Positions 34,849-43,385 of a stretch of 64,000 nucleotides of DNA are shown piece after piece. Each line of letters begins with the position of its first letter. Position 1 is the stretch's first letter. A program made the translations under genes and the position numbers. The DNA comes from DASSJM01 sp036280655. Its GTDB lineage: Bacteria > Actinomycetota > UBA4738 > HRBIN12. The DNA lies in NCBI GenBank assembly GCA_036280655.1, contig DASUQI010000032.1:43406-107405 (forward strand), in the 5' to 3' direction. The notes below the pieces were generated by a model, which was not told where the DNA came from, ran no database searches, and saw only the letters and a program-made list of their open reading frames with translations.

Positions 34849-35297
34849 ATGCGAAGGATCTTCCAGTTCGGCGGCTACTTCGCGAGCGCGGTCCTGATCC
34901 TGTCGATCTCGAGCCGGGCGAGCCGATCGACACCGGCGCCGAGGCCAAGGAGTTCGCCGAGATCATCCGCACGCACGCGCTCGAGGCGACCGGCGGAAGG
35001 ACCTACGCCGAGATGGGCCGGTACCTCACACCCGATGGCGAGGAGACGGACGACGAGGCCGAGGCGGCCGTCGACGAGAACGGCCAACCGGTCCAGAACG
35101 CGGCGCGGAACCTGTGGGTGACGGCGACGTCGCTCACGACCGCCCTGAACACCGCCTACCTGGCCGAGCAGGTCGCGCTGTTCTCCGTCGCGATGGGAGT
35201 GGCCCTCCTGCTCACGGGCATCGGCTTCCTCGTCCTGACGATCGGCGTCCTGCGACCTCGGAGTGAACCCACGACCGCGAAGCCCCTCACCTCGTAG
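34849..35297 (+). pseudogene. Membrane protein gene disrupted by internal deletion and frameshift
   Basis: A strong GAAAGGAGGACACC site and ATG 34849 encode MRRIFQFGGYFASAVLIL, the start of a membrane helix, which then runs into low-complexity Ser/Arg sequence in frame 1. From 34911 a different frame (multiples of 3) is clearly coding: EPIDTGAEAKEFAEIIRTHA, then RTYAEMGRYLTPDG and a C-terminal helix LFSVAMGVALLLTGIGFLVL to a stop at 35297. The two halves look like one gene whose middle was lost with a change of phase at about 34905–34911. A separate short gene from ATG 35013 is possible but has no ribosome site. Confidence 0.65.
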
Positions 35298-35414
35298 GCC
35301 GGACGCGGGCGCGGCGCGGAAGGCCCGGCCGGAGGGGGACCTTCGGCCGGTAGCGGCGCTCGTCCTGACCGGCATCCTCCGACCCGAACACGACCAGGAC
35401 GGAGGAACCCCCTC

Positions 35415-36770
35415 ATGAACAGCAGGCACTGGAGCGCGGCCGGGTTGGGGCTACTCGTGCTGATGCTCGTCGCGGCCGCGTGCGGCGGCGACGGGGGCTC
35501 GGACGGCGAGGGCGCTGAAGGAGAAGGCTCCGAGGCGGCGACCTCGATCGACGTCTCGTTGTCGGAGTTCGCGATCTCCCCGCAGACGATCCACGCGCCG
35601 GCCGGCGAGGCGCTGACCTTCACCGTCATGAACGACGGCGCCGCGACCCACACGTTCGCCGTCGACACCGGGCAGGAGGTGCTCGCCACCGTCGAGTTGC
35701 AACTCGGCGACACCGCGACGCTCGAGGTGCCGGCGCTCGAGGCCGGCGAGTATCGAACGGTCTGCACGGTGTCCGGGCACGAGGACGCCGGCATGGTCGG
35801 CACCCTGATGGTGGCCGGGGACGACGCGGCCGCCGCGTCGGCCCACGCGGGCGCATCCGGCGCCTCCGGCACCCACGTCCAGATGACCGTCGAGGAGATG
35901 CTCGCGGGACATCGCGAGGGCGTCGAGTCGTTCCCCGCCGAGACCGAGGGCGCCGGAAACGCGCAGCTCGAGCCGCGCCTCGAGGGGAACACGAAGACCT
36001 TCGACCTCACCGCGGAGGAGGTGCGCTGGGAGACGAAGCCGGGCGTGTTCGTCGACGCGATGGGGTTCAACGGGACCGTCCCCGGACCGGAGATCCGGGT
36101 GAACGAAGGCGATCACGTCCGGATCGTGGTCACGAACGAGATGACGCAGCCGACGACGATGCACCTGCACGGCGTCACCCTTCCGAACGGCATGGACGGC
36201 GTCCCCTTCATCACGCAGGACCCGATCCCGCCCGGCGGGTTCTTCACCTACGAGTTCGACGTCGTGGACCCGCCCGGGATGTACGTGTACCACTCGCACT
36301 TCAACTCGACCGAACAGGTCGGCAGGGGCCTCTACGGGTCGTTCATCGTCGAGCCGCCTCGCGGCGACTGGGGCTCGCTCTACGGCGAACGGGTCGACGT
36401 CGAGAGCACCCTGTTCCTCGGCGACGGCCCCACGGGCTTCGTGCTGAACGGCAAGGAGTTCCCCGCGACCCAGCCGATCGCGGCGAATGTCGGCGACGGC
36501 GTGTTGATCCACCTGTCGAACGACGGGGCGCTGATCCACCCGATGCACCTGCACGGATACCACTTCCAGGTCGTTGCCGAGGACGGGTTCGCCCTGGACC
36601 CCCGGCAGCGGTACATGGCCGACACGCTGATGGTGGCGCCGGGCCAGCGGTTCGACGTGCTCGTGCGCGCCGACTACCCCGGCGTGTGGGCGTACCACTG
36701 CCACATCCTTCCGCACGTGGAGGGGCCGCAGGGCATGTACGGGATGGTGACGGCGCTCGTCGTCGAGTGA
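35415..36770 (+). CDS. Multicopper oxidase with N-terminal blue-copper domain (lipoprotein)
   Basis: A 451-residue exported protein. The signal ends in the lipobox VAAAC. Residues about 40–140 are a plastocyanin-like cupredoxin with type-1 ligands in ATHTFAVD and CTVSGHEDAGM. Two further cupredoxin domains carry all four oxidase motifs: MHLHG, YHSH, HPMHLHGYHF and HCHILPHVEGPQGM, enough for one T1 and a T2/T3 trinuclear centre. Such two-domain oxidases assemble as trimers. The fused extra blue-copper domain could pass electrons in or out. Substrate could be Cu(I), phenolics or nitrite. The helix-domain layout also resembles nitrite reductases. Confidence 0.87.
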   Translation: MNSRHWSAAGLGLLVLMLVAAACGGDGGSDGEGAEGEGSEAATSIDVSLSEFAISPQTIHAPAGEALTFTVMNDGAATHTFAVDTGQEVLATVELQLGDTATLEVPALEAGEYRTVCTVSGHEDAGMVGTLMVAGDDAAAASAHAGASGASGTHVQMTVEEMLAGHREGVESFPAETEGAGNAQLEPRLEGNTKTFDLTAEEVRWETKPGVFVDAMGFNGTVPGPEIRVNEGDHVRIVVTNEMTQPTTMHLHGVTLPNGMDGVPFITQDPIPPGGFFTYEFDVVDPPGMYVYHSHFNSTEQVGRGLYGSFIVEPPRGDWGSLYGERVDVESTLFLGDGPTGFVLNGKEFPATQPIAANVGDGVLIHLSNDGALIHPMHLHGYHFQVVAEDGFALDPRQRYMADTLMVAPGQRFDVLVRADYPGVWAYHCHILPHVEGPQGMYGMVTALVVE

Positions 36771-36855
36771 GCGTGGGGTGACGCCCCGCGGTCGACGGCT
36801 CGCCGCCCCGCGGCGATAGTGGTGGGGACGGGCACCGACAGGAAGGAGGGCCCCC

Positions 36856-37515
36856 GTGCGGTACTTCGACGCGCAGACGTTCGCGTTCCTCCGCGACCTC
36901 AAGACGCACAACGACCGCGCCTGGTTCGCCGAGAACAAGGACCGGTACGAGGAGTCGGTGAAGGAGCCGTTCCTCCAATTCATCTCGGACGTGGGGCCCG
37001 AGCTCAGGAAGGTGAGTGCTCAGCTCGTCGCCGACCCGCGCCCGGTCGGGGGCTCGATGTTCCGGATCTACCGCGACGTCCGGTTCTCCAAGGACAAGAG
37101 CCCGTACAAGACCCACGTCGGCGCGCACTTCCCGTTCGGTGGGAAGGGCGTCCACGGCCCGGGCTACTACCTCCACCTCGAGCCCGCGAGCTGCTTCGTG
37201 GCCGGCGGGATGTGGATGCCGGAGCCGGCCGACCTCCAGAGGATCCGCGAGCGGATCTCGGCCAAGCCCACCGAGTGGAAGAAGGCGTGCGCGATGCTCG
37301 ACCATGCCGAGGACGCGCTGAAGCGCGCGCCTCGTGGGTTCGACCCGGACGACCCGATGATCGAGGACATCAAGCGAAAGAGCTTCACGTCGTCGGTGAA
37401 GCTGACCGACGCGCAGATGACCGGCCCGGACCTCGTGAAGACGTTCGTGCGGAGCTGCAAGCAGATCGAACCGCTGATGAGGTTCCTGTCCGCGTCGGTC
37501 GGCGCGAAGTGGTGA
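36856..37515 (+). CDS. DUF2461 family protein
   Basis: A 219-residue soluble protein from GTG 36856 with GGAGGG upstream. It starts FDAQTFAFLRDLKTHNDRAW and has the family core FRIYRDVRFSKDKSPYKTHV, both diagnostic of DUF2461 (TIGR02453). The strongly conserved basic residues suggest nucleotide or phosphate binding, but no activity is established. A TATAGT-like sequence (GATAGTGG) lies about 40 bp upstream. Convergent with the L,D-transpeptidase gene. Confidence 0.86.
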   Translation: MRYFDAQTFAFLRDLKTHNDRAWFAENKDRYEESVKEPFLQFISDVGPELRKVSAQLVADPRPVGGSMFRIYRDVRFSKDKSPYKTHVGAHFPFGGKGVHGPGYYLHLEPASCFVAGGMWMPEPADLQRIRERISAKPTEWKKACAMLDHAEDALKRAPRGFDPDDPMIEDIKRKSFTSSVKLTDAQMTGPDLVKTFVRSCKQIEPLMRFLSASVGAKW

Positions 37516-37530
37516 CAGCCCTGTAACTGG

Positions 37531-38322
37531 CTAGGCGCGGATCTCGACCGGGGTCCCGAGCGGCACGTCGAGCAGCTTCTTCAGGTCGTCGTTGTAGACG
37601 CGGATGCATCCATGGGAGACCGGTCGGCCGCGGTCGCCGGGGTTCGAGGTGCCGTGGATCGCCATGCGTCCCCCACCGGGCCACTCGGAGAGCACCGGCG
37701 AGAACCCCGACAGGCCGAGCGCCCCGATCCCGTACGCCTGATACGGGTTCGCGTAGTAGACCTTCACCCAGACGTAGAACTCGCCCCTCCCCGTGGGCGT
37801 CGCGTCGGTGCCGATCCCGACGTGGAACCGCTCCTTCACCTCGTCGTCGACGTAGTACCGCAGCATGCGGTCGGACAGGTCGACCTCGATGCGATGGTCG
37901 ATCGGCCGGACGTGGACCTCCCGCTCGTTCACCCACGCTGTCGCCCCGTTGGGGCGGAGCGGAAGGAAGACCTCGTACCACGCATCGCCGCGGGCGAACT
38001 CGGCGCTCTCGATCAGCATCGGCGACAGCTGACCCATCGGGTTCTGCGTGTCGAACAGGAAGTCGGAGCCGCGGCGCCCCGGGTCGTCCCACAGCTGCGT
38101 GAACCGCTGGAGCGGGATCGCGACGACGTCCACCCCTCCGGGCAGCAGCGGGAGGATCGGGTCGAGCGTGTCCCCCTCGTCGATCCCCACGACAGGGTTG
38201 GGCGGCTCGTCCTCGACGTGCACCTCGGGGCGTTCGACCGGCGCGGGGCTCGAGCCGCACGCGGCAGCGACGAGGGCGAGCACGAGTGGGGGTGCGGACC
38301 TCCGGATCACGCCCGCAATCAT
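37531..38322 (-). CDS. L,D-transpeptidase (YkuD) lipoprotein
   Basis: A 263-residue exported protein. From ATG 38322 the signal (PPLVLALVAAAC) ends in a lipobox. The C-terminal YkuD domain has the HGTSNPG loop and the catalytic SHGCIRVYNDD with the active-site Cys. The middle part (residues about 60–130) may be an SH3-like wall-binding unit (WYEVFLPLRPNGATAWVNE). It cross-links peptidoglycan stem peptides 3-3 or attaches proteins. A TTG at 38343 gives a slightly longer frame without a ribosome site. Confidence 0.87.
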   Translation of the reverse strand: MIAGVIRRSAPPLVLALVAAACGSSPAPVERPEVHVEDEPPNPVVGIDEGDTLDPILPLLPGGVDVVAIPLQRFTQLWDDPGRRGSDFLFDTQNPMGQLSPMLIESAEFARGDAWYEVFLPLRPNGATAWVNEREVHVRPIDHRIEVDLSDRMLRYYVDDEVKERFHVGIGTDATPTGRGEFYVWVKVYYANPYQAYGIGALGLSGFSPVLSEWPGGGRMAIHGTSNPGDRGRPVSHGCIRVYNDDLKKLLDVPLGTPVEIRA

Positions 38323-38431
38323 CGCAGGGATCGCTCCGTTCAAGCGTCAGGCTCGGGCGGGGGGCCCCAACGGCGACCTCCCGTTCCTATTCAGGAAGGT
38401 CGACCGGGTCCGGAGCGGGCTTGAGCCGGGT

Positions 38432-38827
38432 TCAGCCCAGGTCGTACTCGAGCTCGAACTCGGCGGTTGAGCCGTGCGGGGCGCGAAAGGCGCCCGAGCC
38501 GCTGAGGTCGTTGAGGTCCTCGGTCCCCGACCCCACGATCACGGTGGCGGTCCAGCGCGCCTCTGCGCCGTCGAACTCACCTACGGTCTCCAGGACGAAC
38601 GAGCCTTTCCGGTCGCCGATCAACCCGGTGACACGCTGGAGACCGACGAAGTGCGCGGTCCCGTCGTTCCGGTAGGACATGAGCCACTGCGCGAGACCGT
38701 CGCCGGCGATGTCGCCGCTGAACGACTGCTCGACCTCGGCGCGCGTGAGCTTCGCGCCGTCGTCTCGCTCCTCGTAGGGAGCCTCGTTCCAGTGCTTCAC
38801 CTCGAACGATCCGGTGGCGGTGGGCAT
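38432..38827 (-). CDS. DUF3224 family protein
   Basis: A 131-residue all-beta protein. The start TATGSFEVKHWNEAPYEERD, the central VEQSFSGDIAGDGLAQWLMS and GSFVLETVGEFDG followed by GSGTEDLNDLSGSGAF match DUF3224, related to the allene-oxide-cyclase/AOC-like barrel. GGAGGACCC precedes the ATG. Function unknown; the protein is probably cytosolic. Confidence 0.85.
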   Translation of the reverse strand: MPTATGSFEVKHWNEAPYEERDDGAKLTRAEVEQSFSGDIAGDGLAQWLMSYRNDGTAHFVGLQRVTGLIGDRKGSFVLETVGEFDGAEARWTATVIVGSGTEDLNDLSGSGAFRAPHGSTAEFELEYDLG

Positions 38828-38904
38828 GGGTCCTCCTCTCGTCTCGAGTGACTTCCTACCCGCGTCCGCGAGAGGCGGAACACCTCGGGTGGCCGATCAC
38901 CGTC

Positions 38905-38910
38905 TACCCT
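38905..38910 (+). promoter_or_regulatory. -10 box of tRNA-Leu
   Basis: TACCCT ends 6 nt before the tRNA acceptor stem, so transcription would begin at about the mature 5' end. Confidence 0.4.
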
Positions 38911-38916
38911 GGTCGG

Positions 38917-39002
38917 GCGAGAGTGGCGGAACGGCAGACGCGCCGGGTTTAGGTCCCGGTGCCCGAAAGGGCGTGGGGGTTCGACTCCCCCCTCTCGCAC
39001 CA
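38917..39002 (+). tRNA. tRNA-Leu (TAG anticodon)
   Basis: A class II tRNA of 86 nt including CCA. The acceptor GCGAGAG pairs with CTCTCGC; the anticodon stem CCGGG/CCCGG holds loop TTTAGGT with anticodon TAG. A long variable arm (GCCCGAAAGGGC) and T arm GGGGGTTCGACTCCCCC follow. CCA is encoded at 39000–39002. Confidence 0.95.
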
Positions 39003-39029
39003 AGGGCTGTGCGTGTTGCCCATCCGGCT

Positions 39030-40556
39030 TCACCCGGCGTTCGCCGCCGCGAGGAGCCCGGCGGCGGTCCGGTCCCAGGTCCACTCGCGGCCGACGAAGG
39101 CGCTCACGCCCCGACGGAGCGCGTCCCGCTCCCCCGGCGAGAGCTCCAGGACGCGATCGAGCGCCGATGCGAGCCGCGCCACCGCCCCCGGGCCGGTGTC
39201 GAACGTGAGCAGCCCGGGGCGTCCGATCGCCGACTCCAGCGCCGCGCCGACCTCGCCGAGCCCGGAGTGGCGAGCGACGAGCGGGAGGGCGCCGGCGGCC
39301 GCGCCCTCGGCTGCCACCATCCCGAACGCCTCGGACAGGATCGACGGCACGACCATGACGTCCATCGCGGCAAGGGCATCGGGCGCGTACCGATGATCGA
39401 GGCGGCCGGTGAAGGTCACTTCGCGGTCCGGCGTTCCGAGCCGCGGGTCGGGCTTCGCCTCGATCGGGATGTCGCGGACCTCGTGGAGCCATGCGAGCCC
39501 CTCGGCATCGCCGCGTTCGAGCGCCATCGCGAGCGCGGCGAGCCACTCGCGATGCGATCCGAACCCGACCACCAACGCGTGTGCCGGGTGCTCCGCCATC
39601 CGGTGCGCCTGGAGCAACAGGTCCACACCCTTCTGCGGAATCAGCTTCCCGAGGTATCCCACGATCGGCCCGCTCGTCCCGGCGAGCCGGCGGAGCCGGG
39701 TGGCCGCGTCGGGTTCGGGCACCGCCTGGTCGTAGGTGTCGGCGAGCGCGTCGAGCGCCGGGGCGTCCCGTCGCTCGAGCGCGCGCTCGACCTGCTCGTC
39801 GACCGACGACGGCCGGCCTCGCGCCGCGTCCGGATCCGCGTCGAGCAGCTCGCCCGCCTCTCGCAGCGCCTCGGTCCGATCCCTCGGCCGGAACGTCGCG
39901 ACGTCCACGCCCGGAGGGACGATGCGTCGGAGATGCTCGAACCCCGGGACGAGGGCCGCGCACCGGTCGAGCGCGTCGGCGGTGGGTCCGACGACGGCGA
40001 TCGCGTCGACGAGCCCCTCCCGGGCGAGCTCGCGGTACCGCTCCTGGGGCCGAAGCGCGTACTCGATGTCGCTGCCGTGGATCTTGGCCACGTAGCGTCC
40101 TGCGCCCAGCGCGCGCCGTCCGATCGCGGCGCCGGGGATCGCGTGGCCGGTGAACACGATCTCGGTCCCGTGCCACTCGGCGGCCGCGCTCAGCGCCTCG
40201 ACGTTCATCCGCAGGTACGAGTCGAGTTGGTCCTCGGACAGGTCGACGAACCGACGGACCTCGTCGAAGCCCTCGTACCGGTCGAGGACGAAGACGGGGA
40301 TCAGCGACCCGATCGCCGGGCGGAGCAGGACGCACCGTCCGTCCGCATGCTTGACCGCCTGGGACGTCAGCTCCGACGGTCCGCCGGCATCGAGCGTGCC
40401 GTACGCGTCGATCCACCGGTACCGCTCGGGGTGACGCTCCTGACACAGCAGCACCACGTCGTGACCCGCCGCCCGGTAGCGCTCGGCCAGGCGCGCGGTC
40501 GCGACGTTGGACCCGGATCCGTCGAGGAGCCAGCCGTGCCACAGGAGGATGCGCAT
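39030..40556 (-). CDS. Glycosyltransferase family 4 protein
   Basis: A 508-residue GT-B enzyme. The N-terminal half begins RILLWHGWLLDGSGSNVATA (acceptor-side Gly-rich loop) and has YVAKIHGSDIEYAL. The C-terminal donor half starts IVGYLGKLIPQKGVDLLLQA and ends in VPSILSEAFGMVAAEGAAAG, which supplies the two Glu residues of the EX7E motif. An insertion of about 55 residues rich in Asp, Arg and Glu separates the halves. No membrane helix. Adds a nucleotide-activated sugar to an unknown acceptor. A leaderless-type -10 box precedes the ATG. Confidence 0.87.
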   Translation of the reverse strand: MRILLWHGWLLDGSGSNVATARLAERYRAAGHDVVLLCQERHPERYRWIDAYGTLDAGGPSELTSQAVKHADGRCVLLRPAIGSLIPVFVLDRYEGFDEVRRFVDLSEDQLDSYLRMNVEALSAAAEWHGTEIVFTGHAIPGAAIGRRALGAGRYVAKIHGSDIEYALRPQERYRELAREGLVDAIAVVGPTADALDRCAALVPGFEHLRRIVPPGVDVATFRPRDRTEALREAGELLDADPDAARGRPSSVDEQVERALERRDAPALDALADTYDQAVPEPDAATRLRRLAGTSGPIVGYLGKLIPQKGVDLLLQAHRMAEHPAHALVVGFGSHREWLAALAMALERGDAEGLAWLHEVRDIPIEAKPDPRLGTPDREVTFTGRLDHRYAPDALAAMDVMVVPSILSEAFGMVAAEGAAAGALPLVARHSGLGEVGAALESAIGRPGLLTFDTGPGAVARLASALDRVLELSPGERDALRRGVSAFVGREWTWDRTAAGLLAAANAG

Positions 40557-40562
40557 CGTCGG

Positions 40563-40568
40563 ATGCTA
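40563..40568 (-). promoter_or_regulatory. -10 box of the glycosyltransferase gene (leaderless)
   Basis: TAGCAT on the minus strand ends 6 nt before ATG 40556, with no room for a ribosome site. Confidence 0.45.
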
Positions 40569-40628
40569 GACGAGCCGTTCGACCGCCCGGATCCGGACTT
40601 CGAGGCCCGGATCACCCCTGCCATTGGG

Positions 40629-40658
40629 TTGCGGGAGGAAAGGCTCCCTTCATAGGGT
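40629..40658 (+). promoter_or_regulatory. Candidate promoter of the secreted protease gene
   Basis: TTGCGG (40629–40634) and TAGGGT (40653–40658) are spaced by 18 bp. A leader of about 22 nt with AAAGGAG then leads to ATG 40687. Confidence 0.35.
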
Positions 40659-40686
40659 CGAGGTCCGCCCGATGAAAGGAGTCAAG

Positions 40687-41466
40687 ATGAGGCGACCGCT
40701 CGCGGCGCTGTCCGCCGCCCTGCTCCTCGCACTCGTGCCGCTGTCGGCGAGCGCGATCACGTTCGGGGAGATCGACACGGACAACCAGTATCCGTTCGTG
40801 GCCATGCTGGCGTTCTACGACGCCGATGGCGTCTACAGCCACCGGTGTTCGGGCACCCTGATGACGGAGACGGTGGTCGTGACCGCCAGCCACTGCACCG
40901 ACGGCATGGCCTCCGCGCGCGCCTACTTCGACGTGGAGGTCACGGACGACTTCCGCAACGACCCGAAGAAGGGCGTCACCGGGACGCCGTTCACCCATCC
41001 GCAGTTCAACCCGAACAACCTCGACAACGACGTCGCGGTCGTGGTCCTGGACCGGAACGTCCGCCGCGACGAGTACCCGGTCCTCACGACCCAGGGCTTC
41101 CTGAGCGAGCTCAAGGCGGCCGGCGAGATCGCCGACGACACGTTCCTCGCCGTGGGCTACGGCGGCAGCTCGAACTCCGACCACCCAGGTGACCTGACGT
41201 TCGACCTGTTCCGGCGGTTCGTCACGTCCGAGTACGCTGGGCTCACGCAGCAGCAGCTTCACCTGGACCAGAACCCCCAGACCGGTGGAGGCGGGACGTG
41301 CGGCGGCGACTCGGGCGGTCCGCACTTCTGGCAGGACACCCTGATCCTCGTATCGGTCACCAGCTGGGGCGACCCGCTCTGCCGGTCGAACGACATGACC
41401 GCGCGCGTCGACACAGTCGCGGCGCAGTCGTTCCTCGCGACCTTCGGGGTGGTCGCGCCGGCCTGA
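40687..41466 (+). CDS. Secreted trypsin-like serine protease
   Basis: A 259-residue S1-family protein. The signal peptide is RRPLAALSAALLLALVPLSA ending in an AxA site near residue 23. Catalytic triad: His in VVTASHCTDG, Asp in NLDNDVAVVVL and Ser in TCGGDSGGPHF. The primary start is ATG 40687, preceded by AAAGGAG. Cysteines near His and Ser suggest the usual disulfides. There is no obvious pro-segment with an activating Ile-Val-Gly-Gly; ITFGEIDTDNQYPFVAM takes that position, so activation may differ. A terminator follows. Confidence 0.88.
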   Translation: MRRPLAALSAALLLALVPLSASAITFGEIDTDNQYPFVAMLAFYDADGVYSHRCSGTLMTETVVVTASHCTDGMASARAYFDVEVTDDFRNDPKKGVTGTPFTHPQFNPNNLDNDVAVVVLDRNVRRDEYPVLTTQGFLSELKAAGEIADDTFLAVGYGGSSNSDHPGDLTFDLFRRFVTSEYAGLTQQQLHLDQNPQTGGGGTCGGDSGGPHFWQDTLILVSVTSWGDPLCRSNDMTARVDTVAAQSFLATFGVVAPA

Positions 41467-41470
41467 GGTG

Positions 41471-41514
41471 TGGTGCCGGGCCGCCCACGCAGGGCGCGGG
41501 CGGCCCGGCCACCA
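41471..41514 (+). terminator. Terminator of the serine protease gene
   Basis: TGGTGCCGGGCCGCCC (41471–41486) pairs with GGGCGGCCCGG (41498–41508) and CACCA (41510–41514), leaving C41509 bulged. The 16-bp stem encloses an 11-nt loop. Confidence 0.6.
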
Positions 41515-41837
41515 TTCTCCGATCCGTCTTCTTCGGACTGCGGTGCGTGCAGGAGTCTGCGAGGGTAGTTCGCTATGCGCGCCGGTCGTTCCGGCGCGAA
41601 CGGTCCGTTTGGTCGCGGGGAGGCGACAGCTTCGCGCGGAGAACGTCAGGATCCCGTGGGTCGAGCGACAACACCGCGTTCCAGCCGCGGTCGGCTCGGG
41701 AGGAGGGCTTCCGCTCGATCCTGATCCGCTGCATCGGTCCACCTCGATCCGGTTGAGCACCAACCTTGCCCCATGCGTCGAGGGCCGGCCGTGACCGACA
41801 TCACGGAACGAGCGTGACCACCGGCGTCCTCGAGTCG
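41515..41837. other. Intergenic region with no supported gene
   Basis: Between the protease terminator and the convergent membrane-protein gene I see no frame with coding-like third-position bias, no ribosome site and no tRNA. A small hairpin, CGCGCCGG/CCGGCGCG, lies near 41579–41599. Confidence 0.5.
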
Positions 41838-42686
41838 TCACGAAGGCTCGGGGACAGAGGACTTCGACCGGTCCAGCTCGAGCTCCGCCTGCTGGAGCTT
41901 GCGGGCGAGCTCGTCCCGCTCGGCCTGGGCGGAAGTGAGCTCCCGCTGCCGGGTCTCCACCTCGTCCCTGAACCCGGGATGCATGTACGCCGGCAGGTCT
42001 TCGTCCGCCTTGGGCGCGGGCGATCGCTCGGCCTTCGTCGCCGCCCGGGATCGGTGGCGCGCGACCTGACGCCGCAGGACGGCGTAGACGGCGAAGCTGA
42101 CCCACGTCACCACGTACAGCACACCGAACCCGATCGCGACCCGGATCGCCCGTTCCACCCACGGGTACCAGGACTCCTGGGCCCTCTCCACGAGCGGGGC
42201 GTGTGGCCGCATGAGATCGGCCGCCAGCGACGTCGGTGAGCCGGCGACGCGGAGGAGCACGATCGTATGGAAGCGGTTCCCGGTCACGAACCCGCGAACC
42301 CCTCCGGCGTTCAGGTCGTGGATGTCGTCGCGCATCGCGGGGACCTGTTCGCCGACGACCTTCGGATCGTCGGCGAAGACGACCGTGCCGTTACCCGACC
42401 AGATCCGGACCGCGACGATCGGCCAAACCAGCACCTGCCCCTCGATCGCCGAGCGCATCGACGCGTACCGCGCCCCGCGCATCGGTGTCGTTCCGTCGCC
42501 CGGGGTGAGGGCGGGCTGGATCGTCTCGACGGCCAGCCTCCGCGCATCGCGGGTGGCCGCCTGCTCGATCTCCGTGAGCCGGTAGCGCGTGTAGCCGTAG
42601 CCGGCGGCCGCGCCGATCAGGCAGATCACGGCCATCGCGAGCCAGAAGGCCCGCAGGTCTCGACCGAAGCTCTTCGCGTCGGACAC
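41838..42686 (-). CDS. Membrane protein with extracytoplasmic domain and coiled-coil tail
   Basis: A 282-residue protein from GTG 42686. Helix 1 (FWLAMAVICLIGAAAGYGYT) and helix 2 (AIGFGVLYVVTWVSFAVYAV) flank an outside domain of about 130 residues resembling a double-Cache/PAS-like sensor (VRIWSGNGTVVFADDP). The cytoplasmic tail is a coiled coil (ETRQRELTSAQAERDELARK). This is a sensor architecture without a kinase or receptor output; partner unknown. An inverted repeat ACCTCTC/GAGAGGT (42695–42718) lies directly upstream of the start. Confidence 0.75.
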   Translation of the reverse strand: MSDAKSFGRDLRAFWLAMAVICLIGAAAGYGYTRYRLTEIEQAATRDARRLAVETIQPALTPGDGTTPMRGARYASMRSAIEGQVLVWPIVAVRIWSGNGTVVFADDPKVVGEQVPAMRDDIHDLNAGGVRGFVTGNRFHTIVLLRVAGSPTSLAADLMRPHAPLVERAQESWYPWVERAIRVAIGFGVLYVVTWVSFAVYAVLRRQVARHRSRAATKAERSPAPKADEDLPAYMHPGFRDEVETRQRELTSAQAERDELARKLQQAELELDRSKSSVPEPS

Positions 42687-42779
42687 GCCGCATCACCTCT
42701 CCCGCGTACCTGAGAGGTATCGCATCGAGGACCCCCGGACCTGAGCCGGATCTCTTCCGGTTCCTCCGGCCGGAGCCGC

Positions 42780-43382
42780 TCAGGCGGAGATCAGGTCCCG
42801 GAGGGCGCGGAACGCGTGACCGCGGTGGCTGATCCGGTCCTTCTCCACGTCCGCGAGCTCCGCCATCGTTCGGCCCGGGACCTCGTCGGGGACGAAGATC
42901 GGGTCGTACCCGAAGCCCCGCTCTCCCCGGCGTCCGATGACGAGCGAGCCCTCGCAGACGCCGCTCGCGTAGGACATCCGGTCGCCCGGGTCCGCGATCA
43001 CCGCGAGACACACGTAGCGTGCCCGCCTGCCTTCGGGCGAGAGGCCCTCCACCACCGAGATCAACTTCGCGAGGTTCTCCTCGTCGCTGGCGGCGTTGCC
43101 GGCGAATCGTGCCGACCGAGCCCCGGGGCCGCCGTCCAAGCCCTCGACCTCGAGGCCCGAGTCGTCGGCGATCGCCGGGATGCCGAGCGCTGAGGCGACC
43201 GCTCGGGCCTTGTCGGCCGCGTTCTCGAGATACGTCTCGTGCGGCTCCTCGACGTCGGGCCAGGGACTCTCGTGGTTGCCGACCGTGACCCACTCGACGG
43301 GCCAGTCGGCGCAGATCCGGCCGAGCTCGCGGTGCTTGTGCGGGTTCTTCGACGCGATCGCGAGCCGCTCGGGGAACGGCAC
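42780..43382 (-). CDS. rdgB: XTP/dITP diphosphatase (RdgB/HAM1)
   Basis: A 200-residue house-cleaning enzyme that hydrolyses non-canonical purine triphosphates (XTP, ITP, dITP) to monophosphates. Motifs: LAIASKNPHKHRELG at the N-terminus, ADDSGLEVEGLDGGPGARSA in the centre, GERGFGYDPIFVPD and SHRGHAFRAL at the C-terminus. The GTG start lies 3 bp after the rph stop, in the classical rph–rdgB order. Confidence 0.92.
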   Translation of the reverse strand: MPFPERLAIASKNPHKHRELGRICADWPVEWVTVGNHESPWPDVEEPHETYLENAADKARAVASALGIPAIADDSGLEVEGLDGGPGARSARFAGNAASDEENLAKLISVVEGLSPEGRRARYVCLAVIADPGDRMSYASGVCEGSLVIGRRGERGFGYDPIFVPDEVPGRTMAELADVEKDRISHRGHAFRALRDLISA

Positions 43383-43385
43383 CGA

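Noticed and set aside
41298..41756. Possible small gene after the protease
   Set aside because: Starts inside the protease in another frame and crosses its terminator hairpin.
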